Source: Verrucomicrobiota bacterium
Lineage (GTDB): Bacteria > Verrucomicrobiota > Verrucomicrobiia > Limisphaerales > UBA9464
Reading direction: 5' to 3'
DNA length: 5,782 bases
Assembly: GCA_947454295.1 (NCBI GenBank)
Contig: CANGMO010000177.1
Span: forward strand, 1-5,782
The position numbers and the translations under genes were made by a program. Positions 1-5,782 of the stretch are shown in pieces (the first letter of the stretch is position 1; each line of letters begins with the position of its first letter). The notes under the pieces are model-generated. The model saw only the letters and a list, made by a program, of their open reading frames with translations. It was not told where the DNA came from and ran no database searches.

Positions 1-1
1 A

Positions 2-1000
2 TTCAATCTTCACCGGCCGCCACTCTGGCGACTGACCCTCTTTCAGTGGGCACCGAAGGCCACCACCACCGTCTGGACCTTTCATCATGCCCTGCTCGAC
101 GGACGCTCGCACCGGCAGCTCTGGCGGGAAGTCGTTGCCCTCCATCAATCGCTGAGTTCGGGCCCGGAACCCGGGATCGACGCGTCCCCCGCCAAACCCT
201 TCCGTGAATTCCTCCAATGGCTGGACCATTGGTCCGAGGATTCCCCATCGGCCCGGACCTACTGGGCAGAGCGCCTCGCCGGATTCCAGGAGGCCGTCGG
301 ACTTCCGACGCTGTCGACAGACCCGGACTCCGGATCAGGCAACGATCCGGCTGGCGTCGCCACACGTCGTCTGGATGCCCCCACCACCCGCCAGCTCCGC
401 GACGCAGCCAGGCGCTTCGACGTCACGCTGAACAACCTCGTCCAGGCAGCCTGGGCCTTGGCGCTTTCCCGACACACCGGGGTGGACGATGTGGTCTTTG
501 GAACCACCAGGGCCTGCCGCCACTGGACCCAAGACGCCCCCGCCGAACGGCTCGGCCTGTTCATCAACACCGTCCCTTTCCGCGTCGATGCCACGCCAGC
601 GCAGCCCGTGCGGTCCTGGCTACACGGGTTGAGAACCCAGCAGCTCGCTCTGCGAACCGCGGAGCATGCGTCCGCGGCGCAGATCCGCAGTTGGGCCGGA
701 TTGGATCCGTCGCTGGCCCTGATGCGCACCGTCCTCATGTTCGAGGATTCCGGCCCCGACGCCGACGACGGACCCGAACCCCGCGGATGCCGGCTTCTCG
801 AAAAGACCGACGTGCTCACCCTCGCGGCCTACGCCGATCGTGAGCTGACCCTCAACATCGACTACTCGCCGCGCCGGCATCCCCACGCACAAATCGCCCG
901 GGTGCTGGACCACCTCGATCAAGTGCTCCGGGCCCTGTCGGAGGCACCCGATTCCCTGCCCCTCTCCGAACTGGGAATGCTCGCCCCCGGAGAGCGACAG
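2..1000 (+). other. Condensation (C) domain, N-terminus outside the window
   Basis: C domains form the peptide bond between an upstream carrier-bound acyl chain and the aminoacyl group on the downstream carrier. Visible core motifs are C3 as HHALLDGRS (residues 28-36, with the second His the expected catalytic base), C4 as FREFLQW followed by a YWAERLAGF stretch, the GTT element in VVFGTTRACRHW, and C5 as LGLFINTVP (residues 184-192). C6 and C7 positions follow as EHASAAQIR and the LMRTVLMFED stretch. C1 and C2, roughly the first 100-120 residues, lie before the window. The active-site motif is intact, so the domain looks functional. The subtype (LCL, DCL or starter) cannot be assigned without the missing half. 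Confidence 0.93.
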
Positions 1001-4000
1001 ACACTCATGGAATCGTGGCAGGGACGGGCCCACGCCGACGTCCCGCCGCTCCATCGGGTGATCGAGACTCAGGTGCGCACCACCCCTCACGCGGTAGCCG
1101 TCGAGTTCCTGACGGAGCGCCTTTCCTACGACGCACTGAATCAGCGCGCCAACCAACTGGCACGGCTGCTTCAGTCGACCACGGCTCCCGGCGCGCGCAT
1201 CGCGGTGATCCTCGATCGCTGTGTGGATCAGGTGACCGTCTGGCTGGCGGCGCTGAAGTCGGGTCGCGTGTATGCACCGCTCGATCCCTCCAGCCCCGAG
1301 GAACGTCTCCGGTTCTATCTGGAGGATCTCCAACCGGCGCTCGTCATCACGCAGCACGCGCTCCGGTCGGTCCTTCCCGCCGGAACGCGACTCCTGGTGC
1401 TGGATGCTCCCGAGGACCAGGCACGACTCAAAGGACTCGATGTCGCCAATCTCGAGTTCGAGCCCGACCCGCAAGCCGCGGCCAATCTGCTGTACACCAG
1501 CGGCTCCACCGGCACGCCCAAGGCGGCCATCAATCGTCTCGGGGGATTGTTCAACTTCGCGGCGGAAATCCGGCGCACCCTCAATCTGGGTCCCTCCGAC
1601 CGCGTCCTTCAGTCGTCTTCCACCAGCTTCGACGCCTCGCTGTTCGATCTCTCCGCCTCGCTTCAATCGGGCGCAACGCTGGTTCTGATTCCCTACGAGC
1701 AGCTCAAATCCGGCACCCCGCTGCATCAAGCGCTCACAGAGCAACGCATCACCGCGACCCTGCTGACCCCCAGCGTCATGCGCTCCACGCCGGTGCCCGA
1801 TCCGCATCTCCGGTTGGTGGTCTCGGCGGGCGAACCGCTGACTGCGGATCTCGCGGCGAGCTGGGGCCCCGGACGGCAATTGCTGAATGTCTGCGGTCCC
1901 ACCGAATGCTCCGTGTGGACCCACAGCGAGGAGGTGGCGGAGCTCGAGCAGCGCCCCACCATCGGACGCCTGCTCGCCAACTGCCGCGGATACGTGCTCG
2001 ATGCCGCCCTGAATCCGGTCCCAGTCGGCGTTCCCGGGGAGTTGTATCTCGCGGGCGCCAGCGTCGGATTGGGCTACTGGAATCGCCCCGAGCTGACGGC
2101 CGAGAAGTTTCTCCCCGACCCCTTCCAATCGCATCCCGCATCCCGCATGTATCGCACCGGCGACCGCGTGCGGTGGCTGGCCGACGGCCGCCTCGAGTAC
2201 CTCGGACGCTTCGACTATCAGGTGAAGATCGGCGGGGTTCGCGTGGAACTCGGCGAGATCGAAGCCGCACTGCGGAGCCATCCTGCCGTCTCGGATGCCG
2301 TCGTCGCCCTTCACGACGAACGCCCCATCGCCTGGCTCATCGCGCCCGAGAATCCGCCGGGCGAGCTCTCGTTGCGCGCGTGGCTGGCCCAGCGGATTCC
2401 CCTTCTTTTCGAGCCCGCGCACTACGAGTTCGTGACGGCCTTTCCGCAGACCCGCACCGGAAAATCCGACCGGGCGCAATTGCTGGCCGGCTGGCTCTCC
2501 AAGCGGGAATCGACAACATCCACCACCCCCGCGCTCTCCGAAGAAACGCGCCGTCTCGTCGTCGAAACCTGGAATCAAACGAGCCGGCCGTATCAACTCG
2601 ATCGTCCGGTCGTCCGCTGGATTGAGGAGCAGTCCGCCGCCAATCCCGGGGCCATCGCGCTCCAAAGTGCCGGCGGCACCATGACCTACGGCGAGTTGAA
2701 TCGCCGGGCCAACCGGGTTGCGCATCAGCTGCTGAAGCGATCGCTGAAGCCCGCCGAAACGGTCGCACTCCGCTTCGACCGCTCCATGGAGTATGTCGTG
2801 GCCGCCCTCGGAATCCTCAAGGCGGGTGGCGCCTACGTGCCGTTGGAATTGCACATCCCGCCGCACCGGCAGCAGTGGATCCTCCGTGACTGCGGAGCCC
2901 GATTCGCCCTGATCGGCGCTGAACATCAGGATCACTTCTCCGGCTGGGAGGGCGAAGCCAGCATCCTCGAGCAGTGGGCAACGGTCGATGGATTGGAGGG
3001 CGAGGAAAACCCCGCGATCCCAGCGAATCCCCACCGGCTGGCCTATCTCATCTACACGTCGGGATCCACCGGCACGCCCAAGGGCGTTGAGGTCGAACAC
3101 CGGAGTCTGTCCAATCTCATCCAGTTTTACCAAGAACGCCTGTCCCTGACGTCGAGCGATCGCACCACGCTGGTCGCCAACCCGGTGTTCGACGCGTCGG
3201 TGGGGGATCTCTGGCCGGGTCTTTGTTCCGGAGCCACGGTGTTGATTCCCAGTGCCGCGGATCTTTCCGATCCCGACCGCTTCATCGACTGGCTCGCCAC
3301 CCAGGGCGCAACCTACAGCTTTTCGCCCACCGCCTTTGGTGAACTGCTGCTAAATCGCCCCTGGCCGGCCGGGATGGCGTTGCGCCATCTCACGCTCGGC
3401 GGCGACACGCTGCGCTTCTTCCCCCCGCCCGGCCTATCGTTCCAGGTCCTCAACACCTACGGTCCGACCGAGAACACGGTGGACTCGATCTGGGCGGTCG
3501 TTCCCGCCATTGGCGGACCGGGGACTCCACCCATTGGTCGGCCCATTTCCAACGTCTTCGCCTACGTCCTCGACGGCCAGTTCCAGCCCGTGCCGCCTGG
3601 CGTCGCAGGGGAACTCTTCCTCGGTGGGGAACAGGTGGCGCGCGGCTATCGGAACCGGCCGGAGCTCACCCGACGCGCCTTCCTTCCGGATCCCTTTGCC
3701 GCCCAGCCCGGCGCCCGGATGTACCGGTCCGGCGACCGGGTCCGGTGGACCACAGACGGGGAACTCGAGTTTCTCGGCCGGCTGGACGATCAAATCCAAA
3801 TTCGTGGCCAGCGCGTGGAGCTGGGTGAAATCGAATCCGTGCTGCGCCTCCATCCCGCCGTGCGCGAACTCTGCTGCAGGCCGCAGCTCGACGGCGTCTC
3901 CGTGTCAGGCGTGGTGGCCCACCTGGTGTTGGACCGCGCCGCGGTCGAGGGCGGCACGCAGCCCGTGCTCGATTCCCTGCGCGCCTTCCTGGAGGAACGC

Positions 4001-5221
4001 CTGCCGGAATTCATGGTGCCGTCCCGATTCGTGCTCCATGACCAGTTGCCCATCACCGCCCAGGGCAAGGTGGATCGCGCCGCCCTTTCCGCCATGGCCG
4101 CCGCCCCCGGTACGGCCGGACCCTCGGCACTCCCCGAGGACAGTCTTGAGCGCGCGCTCACCGCACTGTGGCACCGTCTCCTCCCCCACTCCGTTGGACG
4201 CCGCCGCGACCAATCCTTCCACGAACTCGGGGGCGATTCGCTGCTCGCCGTGAAGCTCCTGCTCGGTGTTCACGAAATCACCGGCCGCCGCCTCGCCCTC
4301 TCCACCTTCCTGCTGGCCCCGTCGCTCGATGGACTCTGCCAGGCCGCCTCCCAGGCCGAACTCGACTCGCACGTCCCCGTCCTCACGCTGCGCAGCCATC
4401 CGTATTCGAAAGCGATCCCGGTGTTCTGCATGTACGAACTGCTCGGCGACGTCAGCTCCTACATGGAACTCGCGGAAATCCTGGGAGGAGACCATGCCGT
4501 CTACGGAGTGCGGTCGCCCGCGCTGCATGACGATCAGCGAGTCCCGGAATCTCTCGAGGCCGCGGCGAAGCAGGTATTGACGTGGATCCGGCAGATCCGT
4601 CCGGAGGGTCCCTTCGCGATTCTGGGCTATTCCTGGGGCGGGCTTCTGGCCTTTGAGGTCGCACGTCAGTGCACGCTCACCGAGGGATACTCGCCGTTCT
4701 GCGCCCTGTTCGGAACGCAGGCCCCTCCGCGCGACCCGTCATACTGGGAAAAACTGTGCCACGCCGTGCGGGCCGTTCCCCCGTGGTTCCGTCACTTCCT
4801 CCGCGATCACGGCCAACGGGTCCGACGAATCTTCAGCGCCGGCGCCTTCCTGCGCCGCTTGGGACGCAATCTAACCAGCGAGGTGCAGGTCGAGCTGGAG
4901 CAATGGGCCTCCTCCCCGCTCGCCCATGCGCATATCCGCATGATGGTGCGCTACCGTCCCACCGAACGCATCCGTGTTCCCCTGCACCTGTTCCGGGAAC
5001 GACAGGCTGTCGTGCGACGCATCCATCCGTCGGAATACTGGTGGACCGACCACGAACCCGACGGCGGCTGGCACCGCTGGGCAGGAGCGCAACCCGAGGT
5101 GACCTGGCTCGACGGCCAGCACGAAACCGTGCTGAAGCCGCCGCAGGTCAACCTACTGGCCACCACCCTCCGCGGACAACTCGCCAGCCATCCACACCCC
5201 GCACCCACGGGACAGCGTTGA
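2..5221 (+). CDS. Nonribosomal peptide synthetase, terminal module C-A-A-T-TE (5' partial)
   Basis: This is the C-terminal 1739 residues of a modular NRPS, a cytoplasmic multidomain enzyme that builds a peptide on phosphopantetheine arms without the ribosome. The frame is open from base 2, and a recognisable condensation motif (HHALLDG, residues 28-34, bases 83-103) precedes the first in-frame ATG at 458. That ATG is therefore internal and the true start lies upstream of the window. Domains in order: partial condensation (about residues 1-330), adenylation A1 (350-830), a short linker, adenylation A2 (868-1365), thiolation (1379-1453) and type I thioesterase (1463-1730). The stop is TGA at 5219-5221. 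The TE marks the end of the assembly line, so earlier modules probably lie upstream in this gene or in preceding genes. The tandem A domains without a carrier between them are unusual. The family is certain; the substrate and product are not determinable here. Confidence 0.97.
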   Translation, partial: FNLHRPPLWRLTLFQWAPKATTTVWTFHHALLDGRSHRQLWREVVALHQSLSSGPEPGIDASPAKPFREFLQWLDHWSEDSPSARTYWAERLAGFQEAVGLPTLSTDPDSGSGNDPAGVATRRLDAPTTRQLRDAARRFDVTLNNLVQAAWALALSRHTGVDDVVFGTTRACRHWTQDAPAERLGLFINTVPFRVDATPAQPVRSWLHGLRTQQLALRTAEHASAAQIRSWAGLDPSLALMRTVLMFEDSGPDADDGPEPRGCRLLEKTDVLTLAAYADRELTLNIDYSPRRHPHAQIARVLDHLDQVLRALSEAPDSLPLSELGMLAPGERQTLMESWQGRAHADVPPLHRVIETQVRTTPHAVAVEFLTERLSYDALNQRANQLARLLQSTTAPGARIAVILDRCVDQVTVWLAALKSGRVYAPLDPSSPEERLRFYLEDLQPALVITQHALRSVLPAGTRLLVLDAPEDQARLKGLDVANLEFEPDPQAAANLLYTSGSTGTPKAAINRLGGLFNFAAEIRRTLNLGPSDRVLQSSSTSFDASLFDLSASLQSGATLVLIPYEQLKSGTPLHQALTEQRITATLLTPSVMRSTPVPDPHLRLVVSAGEPLTADLAASWGPGRQLLNVCGPTECSVWTHSEEVAELEQRPTIGRLLANCRGYVLDAALNPVPVGVPGELYLAGASVGLGYWNRPELTAEKFLPDPFQSHPASRMYRTGDRVRWLADGRLEYLGRFDYQVKIGGVRVELGEIEAALRSHPAVSDAVVALHDERPIAWLIAPENPPGELSLRAWLAQRIPLLFEPAHYEFVTAFPQTRTGKSDRAQLLAGWLSKRESTTSTTPALSEETRRLVVETWNQTSRPYQLDRPVVRWIEEQSAANPGAIALQSAGGTMTYGELNRRANRVAHQLLKRSLKPAETVALRFDRSMEYVVAALGILKAGGAYVPLELHIPPHRQQWILRDCGARFALIGAEHQDHFSGWEGEASILEQWATVDGLEGEENPAIPANPHRLAYLIYTSGSTGTPKGVEVEHRSLSNLIQFYQERLSLTSSDRTTLVANPVFDASVGDLWPGLCSGATVLIPSAADLSDPDRFIDWLATQGATYSFSPTAFGELLLNRPWPAGMALRHLTLGGDTLRFFPPPGLSFQVLNTYGPTENTVDSIWAVVPAIGGPGTPPIGRPISNVFAYVLDGQFQPVPPGVAGELFLGGEQVARGYRNRPELTRRAFLPDPFAAQPGARMYRSGDRVRWTTDGELEFLGRLDDQIQIRGQRVELGEIESVLRLHPAVRELCCRPQLDGVSVSGVVAHLVLDRAAVEGGTQPVLDSLRAFLEERLPEFMVPSRFVLHDQLPITAQGKVDRAALSAMAAAPGTAGPSALPEDSLERALTALWHRLLPHSVGRRRDQSFHELGGDSLLAVKLLLGVHEITGRRLALSTFLLAPSLDGLCQAASQAELDSHVPVLTLRSHPYSKAIPVFCMYELLGDVSSYMELAEILGGDHAVYGVRSPALHDDQRVPESLEAAAKQVLTWIRQIRPEGPFAILGYSWGGLLAFEVARQCTLTEGYSPFCALFGTQAPPRDPSYWEKLCHAVRAVPPWFRHFLRDHGQRVRRIFSAGAFLRRLGRNLTSEVQVELEQWASSPLAHAHIRMMVRYRPTERIRVPLHLFRERQAVVRRIHPSEYWWTDHEPDGGWHRWAGAQPEVTWLDGQHETVLKPPQVNLLATTLRGQLASHPHPAPTGQR
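1049..2490 (+). other. Adenylation domain A1, with degenerate core motifs
   Basis: An ANL-superfamily amino-acid-activating domain that would form an aminoacyl-AMP from ATP. Core motifs, by residue in the visible protein: A3 TSGSTGTPKA (499-508; the usual Gly after the Lys is Ala), A4 FDAS (543-546), A5 NVCGPTE (629-635; the usual Tyr is Cys), A7 YRTGD (717-721), A8 starting GRFDYQVKIGG (735-745; the usual Arg of KIRG is Gly744), an A9 position reading IPLLFEP instead of LPxYMVP, and A10 TGKSDR with the catalytic Lys at 821. The nucleotide-binding Thr/Ser/Gly loop, both acidic anchors and Lys821 remain, so catalysis is not excluded. No carrier domain follows. By-eye alignment to the GrsA phenylalanine pocket gives D-A-F-L-V-A-V-V-W-K, a mostly hydrophobic code I cannot match to a substrate. 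Confidence 0.9.
1505..1523 (+). repeat. 19-base direct repeat, copy 1 (A3 motif of A1)
   Basis: These bases are identical to 3065-3083. They encode STGTPK of the A3 phosphate-binding loop, in the same codon phase, 1560 bases (520 codons) apart. Identity stops on both sides (c versus a before, c versus g after). It reflects shared ancestry and constraint on the motif, and could act as a short homology for recombination between the two A domains. Confidence 0.85.
2474..2680 (+). other. A1-A2 junction lacking T and C domains
   Basis: Between the end of A10 in A1 (Arg824) and the first core motif of A2 (MTYGELNRRAN, from residue 894) there are only about 70 residues. There is no LGG(H/D)SL carrier motif and no HHxxxDG condensation motif. 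The first part (residues about 830-845) is a Ser/Thr-rich low-complexity stretch. The second part (848-864, containing ETRRLVVETWNQTSRPY) resembles the segment that normally joins the end of a C domain to the following A domain. An A domain therefore runs straight into a C-to-A linker. The likeness to a post-C linker is judged from family knowledge, not from an alignment. Confidence 0.8.
2602..4095 (+). other. Adenylation domain A2, near-consensus and likely active
   Basis: This domain should select and activate the residue loaded on the adjacent carrier. Core motifs are well kept: A1-type MTYGELN region at 894, A3 TSGSTGTPKG (1019-1028), A4 FDAS (1063-1066), A5 NTYGPTE (1151-1157), A6 around GELFLGGEQVARGY, A7 YRSGD (1241-1245), A8 starting GRLDDQIQIRG (1259-1269), A9 LPEFMVP, and A10 QGKVDR with Lys1356. 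One deviation is YVPLEL where YVPLDP is usual. By-eye alignment to GrsA gives the pocket code D-A-G-S-T-G-T-V-D-K. I do not recognise it, so no substrate is assigned. Asp at the first position suggests an ordinary alpha-amino-acid substrate, since that residue normally binds the alpha-amine. Confidence 0.94.
3065..3083 (+). repeat. 19-base direct repeat, copy 2 (A3 motif of A2)
   Basis: Second copy of the identical stretch at 1505-1523, lying in the A3 loop of the second adenylation domain in the same reading phase. The next codon differs in meaning: Gly here, Ala in A1. Confidence 0.85.
4136..4360 (+). other. Thiolation / peptidyl carrier (T, PCP) domain
   Basis: The carrier holds the growing peptide on a phosphopantetheine arm. 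The motif FHELGGDSL spans the attachment site, with Ser1413 (bases 4238-4240) as the predicted modified residue. Helical flanks include LERALTALWHRLL before and a LLLGVHEITGR stretch after. It is the only carrier domain in the visible protein and lies between A2 and the thioesterase, so it must serve as the terminal carrier. The LGGDSL form, rather than LGGHSL, is an ordinary family variant. Modification would need a phosphopantetheinyl transferase encoded elsewhere. Confidence 0.95.
4388..5190 (+). other. Type I thioesterase (TE) domain with atypical active-site surroundings
   Basis: An alpha/beta-hydrolase domain that releases the finished peptide by hydrolysis or cyclisation. The nucleophile elbow is GYSWGG (residues 1542-1547) with Ser1544, and the predicted His is 1707 in DGQHETVL near the C-terminus. 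Two features are atypical. The aspartate normally found about 27 residues after the Ser, in an LLD-type strand, is Gly1571 in CALFGTQAPP. The first strand usually reads like VHPxGGD but here reads FCMYELLGD, so the His-Pro and first Gly are gone. A replacement acid could come from Asp1578 just downstream, or from the acidic EPDGGW region before the His. The lid region (about residues 1583-1640) is rich in Arg and aromatics. Activity is plausible but not assured, and the mode of release cannot be told. Confidence 0.9.
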
Positions 5222-5236
5222 ACTCCCGCTGCGCCT

Positions 5237-5271
5237 CCCCATCTCCGATCTTCGATCTGCGAACTCCGAGT
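5237..5271. repeat. Degenerate heptamer tandem repeat in the convergent spacer
   Basis: The 58-base spacer between the two stop codons (5222-5279) contains five consecutive 7-base units: CCCCATC (5237), TCCGATC (5244), TTCGATC (5251), TGCGAAC (5258) and TCCGAGT (5265). The approximate consensus is TCCGATC. A TGCG echo follows at 5273 with a one-base slip. Bases 5251-5263 can also form a small hairpin (TTCG, 5-base loop, CGAA), but with a 4-pair stem and no T-tract it is not a convincing terminator. The function is unknown; I infer a slippage-derived intergenic repeat. Confidence 0.6.
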
Positions 5272-5279
5272 CTGCGCCG

Positions 5280-5782
5280 TCAGAACTGGTCCTCCTTCTC
5301 CTTGAACAGCAGATTGAAGGTGGTGAGTGAGCCGTAGCAGCGGGTGATGTATTGCTGCCAGTCGAACTTGTCGGCGCTGGTCAGCGTTTCGCTGGCGTTC
5401 ACCTTTTGCTCCAGCACCCGGAGATTGTTCCGCACCATGACGATCTTGTGGAAGAACACCTCGAGTTCGATCTCCTTGGTCGCCAACCCTGGGTCTTGGG
5501 GATGCAGCACCAGCTTCCCGCCGCGCCATTTGAGCGCGAGTTCCTTCACCCGCGCGTCGGGCTTTTCGAGACCGAGCCGGTCGGCCAGCGAACCCACGGT
5601 CTCGGCGATGAGCTGCGACAGAGGCATCGTCAATCCGCTAAGTCCCGCCTGAGGCTCGGCGGGTGCCAGGCCGCTGGCCTCGGGATCCACGGGTTTGAGA
5701 CCATCGGAGAAGAGGATCTCGGCGGCGTGCTCATTGAGTGCCTTGACCACACCCGAGCCATAGCCCGGATGCACCACGCCCA
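5280..5782 (-). CDS. Conserved hypothetical protein, Tudor/SH3-like N-terminal segment (5' partial)
   Basis: I do not recognise a named family. About 166 residues are visible, ending at a TGA (complement of 5280-5282). The frame stays open to the window edge, and the first possible start is a GTG at 5777-5775, which falls inside what looks like a motif (GVVHPGYGSGVV). The true start is therefore probably outside. That opening, followed by an AEILFSDG strand, resembles the small beta-barrel of DUF3553/CarD-like or Tudor-type segments, where a His-Pro-x-(Tyr/Phe)-Gly turn precedes a Val-rich strand. A Pro/Ala-rich linker follows, then a mixed part with LKWRGGKLVLHP, VFFHKIVMVRNNLRVLEQKVN (probable helix) and a C-terminal YITRCYGSLTTF stretch. 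There is no signal peptide or membrane segment in the visible part. It converges on the NRPS gene and is probably unrelated to peptide synthesis. It resembles proteins I associate with Verrucomicrobiota; this is recall only. Confidence 0.82.
   Translation of the reverse strand, partial: GVVHPGYGSGVVKALNEHAAEILFSDGLKPVDPEASGLAPAEPQAGLSGLTMPLSQLIAETVGSLADRLGLEKPDARVKELALKWRGGKLVLHPQDPGLATKEIELEVFFHKIVMVRNNLRVLEQKVNASETLTSADKFDWQQYITRCYGSLTTFNLLFKEKEDQF

Noticed and set aside
458..460. ATG as a possible start of the NRPS gene
   Set aside because: The same frame is open back to base 2 and encodes HHALLDG and other C-domain motifs upstream of it. Starting here would cut the condensation domain in half, and no ribosome binding site stands out before it.
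1496..2470. A frameshift or stop breaking A1, making it a pseudogene segment
   Set aside because: The frame is continuous through all A3-A10 positions and into A2. Only point-like motif changes are seen.
1015..2625. A 536-residue + strand open frame in another phase over A1
   Set aside because: Its translation is Arg/Pro/Ser-rich low complexity without family motifs. The overlapping NRPS frame explains the sequence fully.
2474..2680. A hidden or degenerate T domain between A1 and A2
   Set aside because: No LGG(H/D)S-like motif or equivalent Ser context is present, and about 70 residues including a C-A-type linker leave no room for a carrier fold.
620..3133. An 837-residue open frame on the - strand opposite the NRPS gene
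   Set aside because: It is antisense to a region with unmistakable C and A domain motifs. Its translation is rich in Gly, Arg, Glu and Gln with no recognisable domain, as expected from a GC-rich codon pattern read on the other strand.
5251..5263. TTCG/CGAA hairpin as a bidirectional terminator
   Set aside because: The stem has only four pairs, with no T-tract on either side. It is better explained as a by-product of the heptamer repeat.

Overview
This GC-rich bacterial window is almost filled by one gene: the 3' part of a large nonribosomal peptide synthetase (NRPS) on the + strand. Its reading frame is already open at base 2 and stops at 5219-5221, giving 1739 visible residues with the start outside the window. 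A short spacer and the 3' part of a convergent, unrecognised gene on the - strand follow.

The visible NRPS domain order is C (N-terminus missing) - A1 - A2 - T - TE. This is a terminal module, because a type I thioesterase closes the chain. The oddity is two adenylation domains back to back. Only about 73 residues separate the A10 lysine of A1 from the opening motif of A2, with no carrier or condensation domain between them. That short stretch resembles the linker that normally follows a condensation domain. A1 has substitutions in several core motifs, while A2 is close to consensus and sits directly before the single T domain. The simplest reading is that A2 loads the carrier, the C domain joins that residue to an upstream peptide, and the TE releases the product. 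A1 is then a relic, a structural part, or an activating domain working in trans. The TE also departs from its family: glycine stands where the catalytic aspartate is expected, and the usual His-Pro-x-Gly-Gly strand is rewritten.

The 58-base spacer carries degenerate 7-base tandem repeats and no convincing terminator. The convergent gene has an N-terminal segment like small Tudor/SH3-type folds and a conserved-looking C-terminal part. It reminded me of uncharacterised Verrucomicrobiota proteins, so that phylum is my tentative guess for the source; the guess rests on memory, not on a search. No tailoring, transport or regulatory gene lies in the window, so the peptide product cannot be named. 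I found no RNA genes, mobile elements, CRISPR arrays or promoters.
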